64,000 nucleotides of DNA from Mycolicibacterium pulveris (GCF_010725725.1 NZ_AP022599.1:2604001-2668000); one strand, 5' to 3'. Shown: positions 1 through 9,409, numbered from the stretch's first letter. Translations and numbers: made by a program. The notes: generated by a model not told the origin, from the letters alone.

Positions 1-1
1 A

Positions 2-886
2 GACGTGCTCGCGGCGTACGCGGCCGGACTCGATCCCGGTGTGGCGCGGCTCGCGGGCGGGCTGCTGCTCATCGGTTACGGTGCCAAAGCCGGCCTGTTC
101 CCGTTCCACACCTGGCTCGCCGACGCGCACAGCCAGGCCCCGGCACCGGTGTCGGCGTTGATGAGCGGTGTGCTTCTGGCCGTGGCGTTCTCGGTGCTGT
201 TGCGCATCAAACCGGTCATCGATGCCGCGACCGGGCCCGGCTTCCTGCGCACCGGGCTGATCGTGCTCGGCCTGATGACGCTGCTCATCTCCGCGCTGAT
301 GCTGGTGGTCACCGGCGACGTCAAGCGCATGCTCGCCTACTCGTCGATGGAGAACATGGGGCTGATCGCGATCGCCGCCGCGGCAGGCACACCGCTGGCG
401 ATCGCGGGCCTGCTGCTGCACGTTTTCGCCCACGGTGTCGGCAAGACCGTGCTGTTCCTGGCCGGCGGTCAGCTGCAGATGGCGCACGACTCCACCGCGA
501 TCCGCGACATCAGCGGTGTGGTGCGCCGCTCCCGGATAATCGGCGGGTCGTTCTCGGTCGGATTGATTGTGCTGCTCGGACTGCCACCGTTCGCGATGTT
601 CGCCAGTGAACTCGCCATCGCGCGCTCGCTCGCCGACGCCGGCTTGGGCTGGGCACTTGCCGCGGCGATGCTCTTGGTCGCGGTCGCGTTCACGGCGCTC
701 GTGCGCAATTCGGGGCGCATGCTGCTCGGGACGGCACCCGCCGGCGCGCCCGCGATCGCCGTGCCCGGCTCGGTGGCGGCGGCGCTGGTGGTGGGCGTGG
801 CGGTATCGATCGTCCTTGGTATCACGGCGGGTCCGCTCACGGAGCTGTTCGCCGACGCCGCAACCCTGCTCGGAGGGTTGCGATGA
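2..886 (+). CDS. hycQ: HycQ/HyfF-like proton-pumping membrane subunit (5' end cut off)
   Basis: This is the C-terminal 294 residues of an antiporter-like (complex I ND2/ND4/ND5, hydrogenase-4 F) membrane subunit. The reading frame is open to the left edge, so the start lies outside the window. The segment GAKAGLFPFHTWLADAHSQA and the following PVSALMSG carry the lysine, histidine and proline signature of the Proton_antipo_M domain. About eight hydrophobic helices are visible. The gene overlaps the next one by ATGA, so they are translationally coupled. Order and similarity match Rv0086-Rv0087 of M. tuberculosis. The role is probably proton or ion translocation coupled to a peripheral oxidoreductase; the electron donor cannot be read from the sequence. 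Confidence 0.85.
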   Translation, partial: DVLAAYAAGLDPGVARLAGGLLLIGYGAKAGLFPFHTWLADAHSQAPAPVSALMSGVLLAVAFSVLLRIKPVIDAATGPGFLRTGLIVLGLMTLLISALMLVVTGDVKRMLAYSSMENMGLIAIAAAAGTPLAIAGLLLHVFAHGVGKTVLFLAGGQLQMAHDSTAIRDISGVVRRSRIIGGSFSVGLIVLLGLPPFAMFASELAIARSLADAGLGWALAAAMLLVAVAFTALVRNSGRMLLGTAPAGAPAIAVPGSVAAALVVGVAVSIVLGITAGPLTELFADAATLLGGLR

Positions 887-2361
887 GAAGCTATGTACGC
901 CATCGCATCTCGCGAGAGCTCCTGCGGGATAGGGCCGAGGAGCTCTTCGGGTCGGGATTCCGGCTCGCGCTGGTGGCCGGCCACGACGACGGCGACGGTG
1001 CGCTACGGGCGGTGTACTTGTTCCTCGCCGGTCATCCCGACCGTCGGGTGGAACTCGAATGCGTCCTGCCGCCAGGCGATCCCGAAGTGCCGTCGCTGGC
1101 ATACCTGTCGTTTCCGGCCAGCCGGTTCGAGCGGGAAATGGCCGACCTGTACGGGATCCGCCCGGTTGGACATCCGCGCCCCCGCCGGTTGGTCCGGCAC
1201 GCGCACTGGCCGCAGGATTGGCATCCCATGCGCCAAGACGCCGGCCCGCCACCGGAATTCGAGCCGAGGGGGCGTTTTCCGTTCGTCACCGTGGAGGGTA
1301 CGGGCGTGTACGAGATCCCGGTGGGGCCGGTGCACGCCGGACTGATCGAGCCGGGCCACTTCCGGTTCTCGGTGGTCGGCGAGACGGTGCTGCGGCTCAA
1401 GGCCCGGCTGTGGTTCGTGCACCGCGGCGTGGAGAAGCTGTTCGAGGGCACACCCGCCGACGGGGGAGTGGCGCTGGCCGAACGGGTCAGCGGCGACACC
1501 TCGGCCGGCCACGCGCTGGCCCACAGCCTCGCCGTCGAGGACGCCCTCGGCATCACGCTTCCCGACGCCGCACACCGGCTTCGAGCCCTCGTCGTCGAAC
1601 TGGAGCGGCTCTACAACCACGCCACCGACCTCGGCGCGCTGGCCAACGACGTCTCACTCGGGATCGCCAACACCCACGCGCTGCGGATCAAGGAACGCCT
1701 GCTGCGCCTCAACGCCGAGGTGACGGGCCACCGTCTGCTGCGGGGCGCCATCCGCCCCGGCGGAGTGGTGTTGCGCACGCTGCCCGACCGCGTCGTGCTG
1801 CGGGAAATCGCGGCCGACCTGGCAGAGGTGGCCGAGCTGACCCTGCGCAACAACGTCGTCTACGACCGGTTCGCCGGGACCTCGGTGCTCGCCAAGGACG
1901 ACGCGCGGGCTCTGGGATGTCTCGGCTACGCCGCCAGGGCCAGCGGGGTCCGCACCGATGCCCGCGTCGACCACCCGACCACCGAACTCCCGGTCACCGA
2001 GGCCGGCGCGACCACCGGCGACGTGCTCGCCCGGTACACGGTGCGACGCGACGAGTTCGCCGCATCGGTCGAATTGGCGTGCGCGCTGATCGAGTCACAC
2101 CGCGGACCGCTCGTACACCAGGAACCGGTCGACGGCCGCGGTGGGTCGTCCAGTGGTGTCGGCATCGTCGAGGGCTGGCGCGGCACCATCGTGCACCGCG
2201 TCGAGGTGGACACCGACGGGAAGCTCACCCGCGCCAAGGTCGTCGACCCGTCCTGGTTCAACTGGCCCGCCCTTCCGGTGGCGATGGCCGACACGATCGT
2301 TCCCGACTTCCCGTTGACCAACAAGAGCTTCAACCTGTCGTATGCGGGCAACGATCTGTGA
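883..2361 (+). CDS. hycE: HycE-like fusion of the 30-kDa and 49-kDa (hydrogenase large subunit) complex I modules
   Basis: The 492-residue protein joins an N-terminal 30-kDa-subunit domain (about 1-130, with FEREMADLYGI) to a 49-kDa/NiFe-hydrogenase large-subunit domain (about 140-492, with FVHRGVEKLFEG and ERLYNHATDLG). It corresponds to Rv0087 and E. coli HycE. The N-terminal CxxC nickel-ligand site is replaced by SGDT (residues 203-206), in the context ERVSGDTSAGH. The C-terminal DPCxxC is also missing; the protein ends around DFPLTNKSFNLSYAGNDL. It therefore cannot hold a NiFe centre and is more like a quinone-type complex I module than a hydrogenase. The start overlaps the previous stop by 4 bp. 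Confidence 0.85.
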   Translation: MRSYVRHRISRELLRDRAEELFGSGFRLALVAGHDDGDGALRAVYLFLAGHPDRRVELECVLPPGDPEVPSLAYLSFPASRFEREMADLYGIRPVGHPRPRRLVRHAHWPQDWHPMRQDAGPPPEFEPRGRFPFVTVEGTGVYEIPVGPVHAGLIEPGHFRFSVVGETVLRLKARLWFVHRGVEKLFEGTPADGGVALAERVSGDTSAGHALAHSLAVEDALGITLPDAAHRLRALVVELERLYNHATDLGALANDVSLGIANTHALRIKERLLRLNAEVTGHRLLRGAIRPGGVVLRTLPDRVVLREIAADLAEVAELTLRNNVVYDRFAGTSVLAKDDARALGCLGYAARASGVRTDARVDHPTTELPVTEAGATTGDVLARYTVRRDEFAASVELACALIESHRGPLVHQEPVDGRGGSSSGVGIVEGWRGTIVHRVEVDTDGKLTRAKVVDPSWFNWPALPVAMADTIVPDFPLTNKSFNLSYAGNDL

Positions 2362-2387
2362 CGTCGCGATGAGTTAGGGACGCTGCG

Positions 2388-2978
2388 GTGGTCGGTATCC
2401 ACATGATCGACTTGACCAGGGCCTGCCGACGCACCGCCGACGTGTTGGCCGCCGTGACCGACGACCAGCTCAGCGCGCCGACCCCGTGCGAGGAGATGCG
2501 CCTCGACGAGCTGTTGGTTCACATCGGCGGCCTGTGCCTGGCGTTCACCGCCGCGGCGCGCAAGGAGTTCGGCCCGTTGACCGACACGCCTCCCCAGGTG
2601 GGCGTCCAGGCGCTCGACGACGACTGGCGCGCGTCGTATCCGGCCCGGCTCGCCGCACTCGCCGACTCCTACGCTGACCCGTCGGCCTGGCAGGGGATGA
2701 CGCGGGCGGGCGGCGTCGACTTCCCCGGCGAGGTGGGCGGGCTGATCGCGCTCACCGAGGTCGTCGTGCACGGATGGGACGTGGCGCGCGCCACCGGGCA
2801 GCCCTATGACGTCGACGCCGCGACGGCGGCCGCGGTGTTGCCGCACGTCACCCAGAGCGCCGCGGAGGGGCCGGTCGAGGGCCTGTTCGGGCCCGCGGTG
2901 CCGGTGAGCGACGACGCGCCGGTGCTGGACCGGATCGTCGGGCTGACCGGACGCGACCCGGGGTGGCCCACCCGCTGA
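2388..2978 (+). CDS. TIGR03086-type DinB/mycothiol maleylpyruvate isomerase-like protein
   Basis: The 196-residue protein has the four-helix DinB/MDMPI N-terminal fold. The opening IDLTRACRRTADVLAAVTDDQL and TPCEEMRLDELLVHIGG are typical of the TIGR03086 family, and EVVVHGWDVARATGQ carries a conserved metal-ligand histidine. Members bind a divalent metal and some act on mycothiol adducts; the substrate here is unknown. The GTG start has GGGA (2377-2380) about seven bases upstream; an ATG five codons later (2403) is the alternative. It follows the hyc operon by 26 bp and overlaps or abuts the next gene, depending on that gene's start. Confidence 0.7.
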   Translation: MVGIHMIDLTRACRRTADVLAAVTDDQLSAPTPCEEMRLDELLVHIGGLCLAFTAAARKEFGPLTDTPPQVGVQALDDDWRASYPARLAALADSYADPSAWQGMTRAGGVDFPGEVGGLIALTEVVVHGWDVARATGQPYDVDAATAAAVLPHVTQSAAEGPVEGLFGPAVPVSDDAPVLDRIVGLTGRDPGWPTR

Positions 2979-2995
2979 GCGGGCACACTGGAGAC

Positions 2996-4000
2996 ATGGA
3001 CCCCGTCATCGCCCTGCGCCAGATCGCCTACTACAAGGACCGAGCGCGAGAAGATCCCCGCCGGGTGATGGCCTACCGCAACGCCGCCGACATCGTGGAG
3101 GGCTTGTCCGAGGCGCAGCGCGAACGCCACGGCGCGGCGAACTCCTGGCAGTCGCTGCCCGGTATCGGGCCCAAGACGGCAAAGGTGATCGCGCAGGCAT
3201 GGGTCGGGCGTGAACCCGACGTGCTCGTCGAACTGCGTTCCAATGCAGCAGATCTCGGCGGCGGTGACGTGCGCACGGCGCTGCGCGGTGACCTGCACGT
3301 GCACTCGAACTGGTCTGACGGCTCCGCGCGGATCGAGGAGATGATGCTGGCGGCAAGGGATTTGGGTCACGAGTACTGTGCCCTGACCGATCACTCGCCG
3401 CGGTTGCGGGTGGCCAACGGGCTGTCGGCCGACCGGTTGCGCAAGCAACTCGACGTGATCGACGAACTGCGTGAGGCTGTGTCGCCGATGCGTATCCTCA
3501 CCGGTATCGAGGTCGACATCCTCGAGGATGGCTCGCTCGACCAGGAGGAGGACCTGCTCGAGCGCCTCGACGTGGTGGTGGCCAGCGTGCATTCCAAGCT
3601 GGCGATGGACGAAGCATCGATGACGCGCCGCATGCTTCGGGCCGTGGCCAATCCGCACACCGATGTGCTCGGCCATTGCACCGGCCGCCTGGTCACCGGT
3701 GGGCGCGGTGTCCGGCCGGAGTCGAAGTTCGACGCCGAGAAGGTGTTCACTGCATGCCGTGACCACGGCACCGCCGTCGAGATCAACTCCCGGCCCGAGC
3801 GCCGCGATCCGCCCACCCGGTTGCTGAGCCTGGCGCTGGACATCGGCTGCGTGTTCTCCATCGATACCGATTCGCATGCCCCGGGACAGCTGGAGTTCCT
3901 CGGATACGGTGCCCAGCGCGCGCTCGACGCGGACGTGCCGCTGGAGCGGATCGTCAACACCTGGCCGGCCGAGAAATTGTTGGCCTGGACGGAATCATAA
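2996..4000 (+). CDS. PHP-domain phosphoesterase with N-terminal helix-hairpin-helix
   Basis: A 334-residue protein similar to Rv3856c. Residues about 1-80 hold a helix-hairpin-helix segment (SLPGIGPKTAKVIAQAW) like the N-terminal part of PolX-type proteins. The PHP metal-binding domain follows, with DLHVHSNWSDG, ALTDHSPR, GIEVDIL, HSKLAMD, GHCTGR, EINSRPER and DTDSHAPGQ, which supply the expected His/Asp ligands of a trinuclear site. It is probably a phosphoesterase or nuclease acting on DNA ends or small phosphates; no polymerase domain is present. ATG at 2996 is chosen because the protein then begins MDPVIALRQIAYYKD. A GTG at 2963, overlapping the upstream gene, would add eleven residues. 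Confidence 0.8.
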   Translation: MDPVIALRQIAYYKDRAREDPRRVMAYRNAADIVEGLSEAQRERHGAANSWQSLPGIGPKTAKVIAQAWVGREPDVLVELRSNAADLGGGDVRTALRGDLHVHSNWSDGSARIEEMMLAARDLGHEYCALTDHSPRLRVANGLSADRLRKQLDVIDELREAVSPMRILTGIEVDILEDGSLDQEEDLLERLDVVVASVHSKLAMDEASMTRRMLRAVANPHTDVLGHCTGRLVTGGRGVRPESKFDAEKVFTACRDHGTAVEINSRPERRDPPTRLLSLALDIGCVFSIDTDSHAPGQLEFLGYGAQRALDADVPLERIVNTWPAEKLLAWTES

Positions 4001-4285
4001 AACGACGCTAACGTAAACCGCGTTCGCGTCGATTCGCTCCGCGGCTATCACAAGCGGCGTCGATAGCTAATCGAAATGTGCGGAAAATACTTTGTCGATA
4101 ATGGCGTCAGAATATGCTCGGCCGCAGGAATCTGCATGTTCATGGAGCATTTTCACTAATTCCTGAAGCAATTAATCCAAATCGTTATACCTGCTCACAA
4201 ACCCTTGCTACCGTCGCACGTTGAATGCATCTGAGGATGGGCTGGCGTACCGGTGTAGTGCGCGATCGGGGAAAGGGGTAACTCG
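4001..4285. other. AT-richer intergenic region before the large repeat protein
   Basis: This is 285 bases without a convincing gene. The base composition is clearly lower in GC than the flanking genes, especially 4070-4200. A TATACC hexamer (4186-4191) could serve as a -10 box for the downstream gene. GAAAGGGG just upstream of 4286 is its ribosome binding site. No strong hairpin was seen for the upstream stop. Confidence 0.4.
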
Positions 4286-7200
4286 ATGGTCGCTTCAAGA
4301 AACATCGAAGGTGTTCCTAGCAATGTCCAATGGCCAAATTTCCGCGGCCTGGAAGCGGTAAATTCAGCTACCTACGCGCGTTATGTGGGCCGAGTTGGTG
4401 CCCTGGCGGTGGCGTTGGGCGTCGGCGTCGCCGTCGCGACGGGTGGCTCGGGATTGGCCCTGGCCGACACGGGTTCAGCGGGCGATTCGCCGAGTTCCGG
4501 GACATCGTCGAGTGACGGCACGCAGACGGAGAGCGCGAGCGTCGACGATGAGGCTGATGGTGACGACGACGGCGACGGCGTCGACCCCGATGTCGATGAT
4601 GTCGCTGACGCCGAGCTGTCCGCCGACGCCGCCGTGGCCATCGACGATGAAGAGTACGAAGACTACGACGATGCCGACAACGTCGACGAACCGGAAACAG
4701 ACGTCGACGACCAGGAAGATGCGGTTGAAACTGTCGAGCCGGAATCCTTGGTTACTCAACGTGATTCCGGCCTGCAGGTCGATCTTGATGGGGGTTCGGA
4801 ACGTATCGGCGATACGGTGTCTGTCGCCGAACCCGCCGATGACCGCTACGCCGACGAGCTGACCGAAGAAGTACAACAGCCGGCAGAGTCGTTGACGAGC
4901 CGGGTGCGTGTGGACACCCTGCTGGATGAACCTGCTTCTCAGCTGTCGACGGTCTTGGCGGACGACGAGCCCACCCCGACGCCGACGCCGACGACGACCT
5001 CGAGCGACGTCTTCGGGATTGCGGGCACATGGGTGGCCGCGCTGCTGGCGCCCTTCGTGGCGCCGGGGCCGAAGGCGCCTGCCGAACCGCCGTTGATATG
5101 GGCACTGCTGGGCTGGGTACGTCGCGAATTCCAGCGCACGTTTCTGAACCACACCCCGACCCCGGTGGTCGATGACATCACCACTTCGGAGGACACCCCG
5201 ATCACCGTCGACGTCGTCAGCGGCACCGATCCCGATGCGGTCGTCGGTGATGTGGTGACCCTGACCAAGGTGACCCCGCCGCAGAACGGGACGGTGACCT
5301 ACGACGGCGGCGTGCTGACATACACCCCGAATGCCGACTTCCACGGCACCGACACCCTCACCTACACCATCTCCGATGAAGCCAGCCCCTTCCACGTTCA
5401 TGGGCTGCTGCGGGGTCTGTGGGCCGCCCTGCTCGGCGGCGACGCAGGTCATGCCAGCACCGCCACCGTCACCGTGACGGTCGCCCCGGTCAACGACGCA
5501 CCCGAGGCGGTCGACGACTTCGTGACCGTCGTCGAGGATTCCGGGGTGACCGCAATCGATGTGTTGGGTAACGACACCGACGTCGACGGTGACGCCCTAT
5601 CGGTCATCGGCGTCGGGGCTGCGGCGAACGGCATCGCGTCGTTGACCGACGGGGTGGTCACCTATGCCCCGGATGCGGACTTCCACGGCACCGATACGTT
5701 CTCCTACACCATCTCCGACGGCATGGGCGCCACCGCCACCGCCACCGTGACCGTCACCGTGACCCCCGAGCAGGATCCGCCGGTCGCGGGAGACGACACC
5801 TACACCACCCAAGAGGACACCCCGATTACCATTCCCGCACCTGGGGTGTTGGGCAATGATTTCGACGCCGACGGGGACTTCATGTTGGTGGAACTCGCCG
5901 ACCCGCCCGGTGAAGGGATCGTCTCACTCGAAGCCGACGGGTCGTTCACCTACAGCCCGAACGCTGACTTCCACGGTATCGATTCGTTCACCTATACCGT
6001 TTCTGACGGTAATGGTGGAACGGGCAGTGCCACTGTGTATGTGACCGTCGACTCGGTCAATGACGCCCCGGTGGCGGTTGATGACTTCGTGGCGGTCGAC
6101 GAGGATTCCGGTGCGACGGTCATCGACGTGTTGGGGAACGATTCCGATGTCGACGGGGACGCGCTCTCGGTGACCGCCGTCGGCACCGCAAGCGGCGGCA
6201 CGGTCACGTTGGTCGACGGTGTCATCACCTACACGCCGGACGCCGATTTCCACGGTACCGATTCGTTCACCTATACCGTTTCTGACGGTAACGGTGGAAC
6301 GGCCAGTGCCACTGTGCATGTGACGGTCAATTCCGTCAATGAGGCTCCGGTCGCCAACGACGACGATGTGTCAACGAACGAGAACACGCCAATCGTTATC
6401 GATGTGCTGGGCAACGATTACGACGTCGATACGGAAGACGAGCTGGCGGTCTCGCTGCTCTGGCCGCCAGCCCACGGCATCGCTGTGGTCAACGAGAACG
6501 GCACGGTCACCTACACGCCGGACACCGGCTACCGTGGTATCGACACGTTCACCTACCAGCTCGACGACGGCACCGATACAAGCAGCATCGCCAGGGTGAC
6601 GATCACGGTTCATCGGGCGCCCCTTGTCGCCAACGACGACGATATGGTCACCGACGAGGACGCTTCCGTTGTCATCGACATTCTCGCCAACGACTCCGAT
6701 CCCAGCGGCGAAACCATCACGCATGTCTTCATCAACTCACCGACCAACGGTACTGTCCACGTGCTCGGTACAGTGCGACCCACGCTGAGGTACGTCCCTG
6801 GACCGGACTTCTTCGGCGTCGACAGCTTCACGTACACGGTGATGGACGTCTATGGTCGCGACGCCACGGCCACCGTCACCATCACGGTCAATCCCGTCAA
6901 CGATGCACCCGAGGCCGTCGATGACAACGTCACGGTCAGGACGAATTCCGGACCCACTGTCGTCGACGTGCTGGGCAACGACTCCGATGTCGACGGGGAT
7001 GATCTTTCGGTGACCGACGTGGGGACCGCGACCAACGGCACCGTCAGCCTGTCCGATGGTGTGATCACCTATACGCCGGACCCGGATTTCGCTGGTGCGG
7101 ACTCGTTCACGTACACCATCACCGACGGCAACGACGGGGTCGCCACGGCGACGGTGCGTGTGTGGGTGCACAATCCTCCGGTCGCCAACGACGATTTTGC

Positions 7201-8920
7201 GTCGACAGAGGAGGGCATGCCGGTCGTTATCGACGTGCTGGGCAACGACTTCGACCCCAGTGGGGGAGAACACCTTTCGGTGCGGCTTTTCCAGCAACCC
7301 AGTATGGGCACCGCTGAACTGAACGACGATGGCACGATCACCTACACGCCGACCGCCGGCTTCCTCGGCCTCACCCGCATCGGGTACGAGATCGAAGACG
7401 GCACCGGTGCCCGCTCCCAGGCATTCGTCAATGTCGAGGTGCGTGAGCGAACGCTTGTCGCCCGTGACGTCGCCGTGGACATCGACGAGAACAGTCCGCA
7501 GAATATTCACATCATCTTTCATGACAACCTCCCCGGCGAAGGCACGGACATCTCTATCAGAGTCGACAATCCCGGCAACGGCGTTGTTCGGTTCGTGGAA
7601 CGCAACGGCGAGGTGTTCAGGCTGGCGTATACCCCGCAACCGCAATTCGTCGGAACCGACAGCTTCACCTACCAATTGGTGGGGGCCGATGGCCGGGTCA
7701 GCCACCCCTATACCGTGACCGTCACGGTCAACCCCGTCACCGGCGGTCCGCGGGCGCTCGATGACACCGTCGTCGTTGACCAAGACTCCGATGCCGTTGA
7801 GATCGATGTGCTGGCCAACGATTTCGACGTTGACCGGCAAGAACTGACGGTGGTCCACGTGAGCGGCGCCCGAAACGGCACTGTCACGGTGAACGACGGT
7901 GTGATCACCTACCGGCCGAACACCGGCTTCGATGGTGTCGACTCGTTCACCTACACCGTCGCCAACAGCTTCGGCGTAGCGGCGACTGCGACCGTGGCGG
8001 TGACCGTCAAGGACGCTGAGCCCATCACCTTCGACGACGAAGTGGTGCCGTCGCAAACCTTCCTTGATATGCATGCCAACCTGATTCATGTGCTGACAGA
8101 TGACGAACTGCGGATCGTCCACCGCGGGACCGGCAGGTGGGACATCATCGAACTCGGCGCGACGCCATCGAGCGTCACGGTGACTTCCCGCGGTGATTAC
8201 GCCTATGTCGGCACGTCGGATGGCGCTGATGTCACGGCCGTCGCAAAGATCGACCTCCGCACGGGCGCCTCGACGGCGATCGGCGAAGTCGCCCAACCAA
8301 CGGCCATGGCACTGAACCGTTCTGAGCGCAAGCTATACGTCGCGAACTATCAGGACGCCACCGTCTCGGTGATCGACACGCAGACAGGGGAACAGCAGAT
8401 CCTGGATATAGGTCTGCGGAGCAATTCCATCGCGGTCAGCGAGTTCGGCGAGACCCTGTACGTCGGGAGTATCAACAACGAAGTGTGGGCGGTCAACGGT
8501 GAGACCGGATCGAAAGAGCTTGTGTACAGCGGTGCCTGGGATGAGACGACCGTCGCGGACCTGAGCGTCACCGCGGTGCGCAATTTCGTATATGTGGCCG
8601 ATGGGCTCAACAAGAGGGTGGCCGTCATCGACACCTCTACCAACGAGACCTACGCCGTCTACGACGTCTGGGACAGTCCCACGGGCGTGATCGCATCGCG
8701 CTACGGCGGGGTCGTACTCGTCGCGTCCCGTGCCGAGAACAAGATCGCGGTCATCAGCCTGGAACTCGGCGTGCTCGGCGCGTTCGAGGTCGGTGGCGAT
8801 CTCATTGACATCGATTTCGCGGACACCTTCCAGGACGACGCTTATGTCACGACGCGCGAAGGTATTTCGAGAATTCGGACCGCGGACATCTATTATCTTT
8901 TCCGAACGGACCAGCTGTGA
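4286..8920 (+). CDS. Giant secreted surface protein: ten Ig/cadherin-like repeats plus YVTN-type beta-propeller
   Basis: The protein has 1544 residues. Residues 1-32 are an N-terminal extension, and a hydrophobic signal segment spans 33-60 (VGRVGALAVALGVGVAVA), with a likely cut after LALA-60. Residues about 65-220 are very rich in Asp and Glu, followed by a Thr/Pro linker. Ten tandem domains of about 95 residues run from 289 to about 1242, each with VANDD..DEDTP.. IDVLGNDSDVDGD..GTVTYTPDADFHGTDSFTYTV-type motifs (Cadherin_5/Big_9, tandem-95 class). Asp-rich turns suggest calcium binding. The C-terminal 300 residues form repeats such as RKLYVANYQDATVSVIDTQTG, typical of YVTN beta-propellers. 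No LPXTG motif or C-terminal anchor is seen. It is probably an adhesin or matrix protein; the function is inferred from architecture only. Confidence 0.85.
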   Translation: MVASRNIEGVPSNVQWPNFRGLEAVNSATYARYVGRVGALAVALGVGVAVATGGSGLALADTGSAGDSPSSGTSSSDGTQTESASVDDEADGDDDGDGVDPDVDDVADAELSADAAVAIDDEEYEDYDDADNVDEPETDVDDQEDAVETVEPESLVTQRDSGLQVDLDGGSERIGDTVSVAEPADDRYADELTEEVQQPAESLTSRVRVDTLLDEPASQLSTVLADDEPTPTPTPTTTSSDVFGIAGTWVAALLAPFVAPGPKAPAEPPLIWALLGWVRREFQRTFLNHTPTPVVDDITTSEDTPITVDVVSGTDPDAVVGDVVTLTKVTPPQNGTVTYDGGVLTYTPNADFHGTDTLTYTISDEASPFHVHGLLRGLWAALLGGDAGHASTATVTVTVAPVNDAPEAVDDFVTVVEDSGVTAIDVLGNDTDVDGDALSVIGVGAAANGIASLTDGVVTYAPDADFHGTDTFSYTISDGMGATATATVTVTVTPEQDPPVAGDDTYTTQEDTPITIPAPGVLGNDFDADGDFMLVELADPPGEGIVSLEADGSFTYSPNADFHGIDSFTYTVSDGNGGTGSATVYVTVDSVNDAPVAVDDFVAVDEDSGATVIDVLGNDSDVDGDALSVTAVGTASGGTVTLVDGVITYTPDADFHGTDSFTYTVSDGNGGTASATVHVTVNSVNEAPVANDDDVSTNENTPIVIDVLGNDYDVDTEDELAVSLLWPPAHGIAVVNENGTVTYTPDTGYRGIDTFTYQLDDGTDTSSIARVTITVHRAPLVANDDDMVTDEDASVVIDILANDSDPSGETITHVFINSPTNGTVHVLGTVRPTLRYVPGPDFFGVDSFTYTVMDVYGRDATATVTITVNPVNDAPEAVDDNVTVRTNSGPTVVDVLGNDSDVDGDDLSVTDVGTATNGTVSLSDGVITYTPDPDFAGADSFTYTITDGNDGVATATVRVWVHNPPVANDDFASTEEGMPVVIDVLGNDFDPSGGEHLSVRLFQQPSMGTAELNDDGTITYTPTAGFLGLTRIGYEIEDGTGARSQAFVNVEVRERTLVARDVAVDIDENSPQNIHIIFHDNLPGEGTDISIRVDNPGNGVVRFVERNGEVFRLAYTPQPQFVGTDSFTYQLVGADGRVSHPYTVTVTVNPVTGGPRALDDTVVVDQDSDAVEIDVLANDFDVDRQELTVVHVSGARNGTVTVNDGVITYRPNTGFDGVDSFTYTVANSFGVAATATVAVTVKDAEPITFDDEVVPSQTFLDMHANLIHVLTDDELRIVHRGTGRWDIIELGATPSSVTVTSRGDYAYVGTSDGADVTAVAKIDLRTGASTAIGEVAQPTAMALNRSERKLYVANYQDATVSVIDTQTGEQQILDIGLRSNSIAVSEFGETLYVGSINNEVWAVNGETGSKELVYSGAWDETTVADLSVTAVRNFVYVADGLNKRVAVIDTSTNETYAVYDVWDSPTGVIASRYGGVVLVASRAENKIAVISLELGVLGAFEVGGDLIDIDFADTFQDDAYVTTREGISRIRTADIYYLFRTDQL
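5150..8011 (+). repeat. Ten tandem ~285-bp coding repeats (Ig/cadherin-like domains)
   Basis: The coding sequence holds ten diverged tandem units averaging about 286 bp. Unit boundaries can be read from the recurring PVAxDD/EAVDD start and the VTVTV end of each domain. Units 2, 4 and 7 are closest to each other in the VLGNDxDVDGDxLSV segment. Units 6, 8 and 9 are the most diverged. Two neighbouring units share almost identical DNA around 5976-6010 and 6257-6320, a sign of recent duplication or gene conversion. Confidence 0.85.
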
Positions 8921-8977
8921 GCGCCTGCCTGGCCGGCCGCGGCCGAGCCGCGTACCGCTTCGGCTTAGACTCCACGC

Positions 8978-9409
8978 ATGGGCGCTGATCTCGGTGTCGA
9001 CACCACCGTCACCCTGCTCGCTGCGGGGCTGATCTTCCTGCTGGCGCTGGTGCTCGGCGTGTGGAAGTACCGGCAGATGGCCACGGCGGAGAACCACCTC
9101 GCGCACCCGTATGTGGACATCGCGCACCGCGCGGCGCTGCTGTACTCGTTCGCCACGCTGCTGATCGCGGTGTTCGTCGAACTCAGCCGCTGGCCGACGT
9201 GGGTTAACCTGACCGCGGCGATGGTGGCGGTTTTCTTCTTCGTCGTCGCGATCGCGAGCTACATCAACCACGGCGCCCGCCGCGACACCACCAACCAGTT
9301 CGCGCGCCCCACCGCGGCGTTGCACGCCGGGATGGTGGCGCTGATCATCGGTGAGATCGGCGGTTTTGCGGTGCTTTTCGCGGGATTTGTTGCCGCGCAG
9401 TTCTTCTAG
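8978..9409 (+). CDS. Small four-helix membrane protein, function unknown
   Basis: A 143-residue protein with four hydrophobic segments at about residues 10-28, 50-67, 75-97 and 116-140. The loop between helices 1 and 2 holds KYRQMATAENHLAHPYVDIAHRA, with three histidines that could bind metal or haem, though no known motif is met. I do not recognise the family beyond it being a conserved mycobacterial-style integral membrane protein. Its stop overlaps the stop of the convergent dinB gene by 4 bp. It sits 57 bp after the giant repeat protein and may be read from its own promoter. Confidence 0.65.
   Translation: MGADLGVDTTVTLLAAGLIFLLALVLGVWKYRQMATAENHLAHPYVDIAHRAALLYSFATLLIAVFVELSRWPTWVNLTAAMVAVFFFVVAIASYINHGARRDTTNQFARPTAALHAGMVALIIGEIGGFAVLFAGFVAAQFF

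Noticed and set aside
883-2361. Functional NiFe hydrogenase large subunit
   Set aside because: Both cysteine ligand pairs are absent.
5150-8011. Mobile repeat or duplicated insertion elements
   Set aside because: The periodicity is in frame, protein-domain sized and within one continuous gene.
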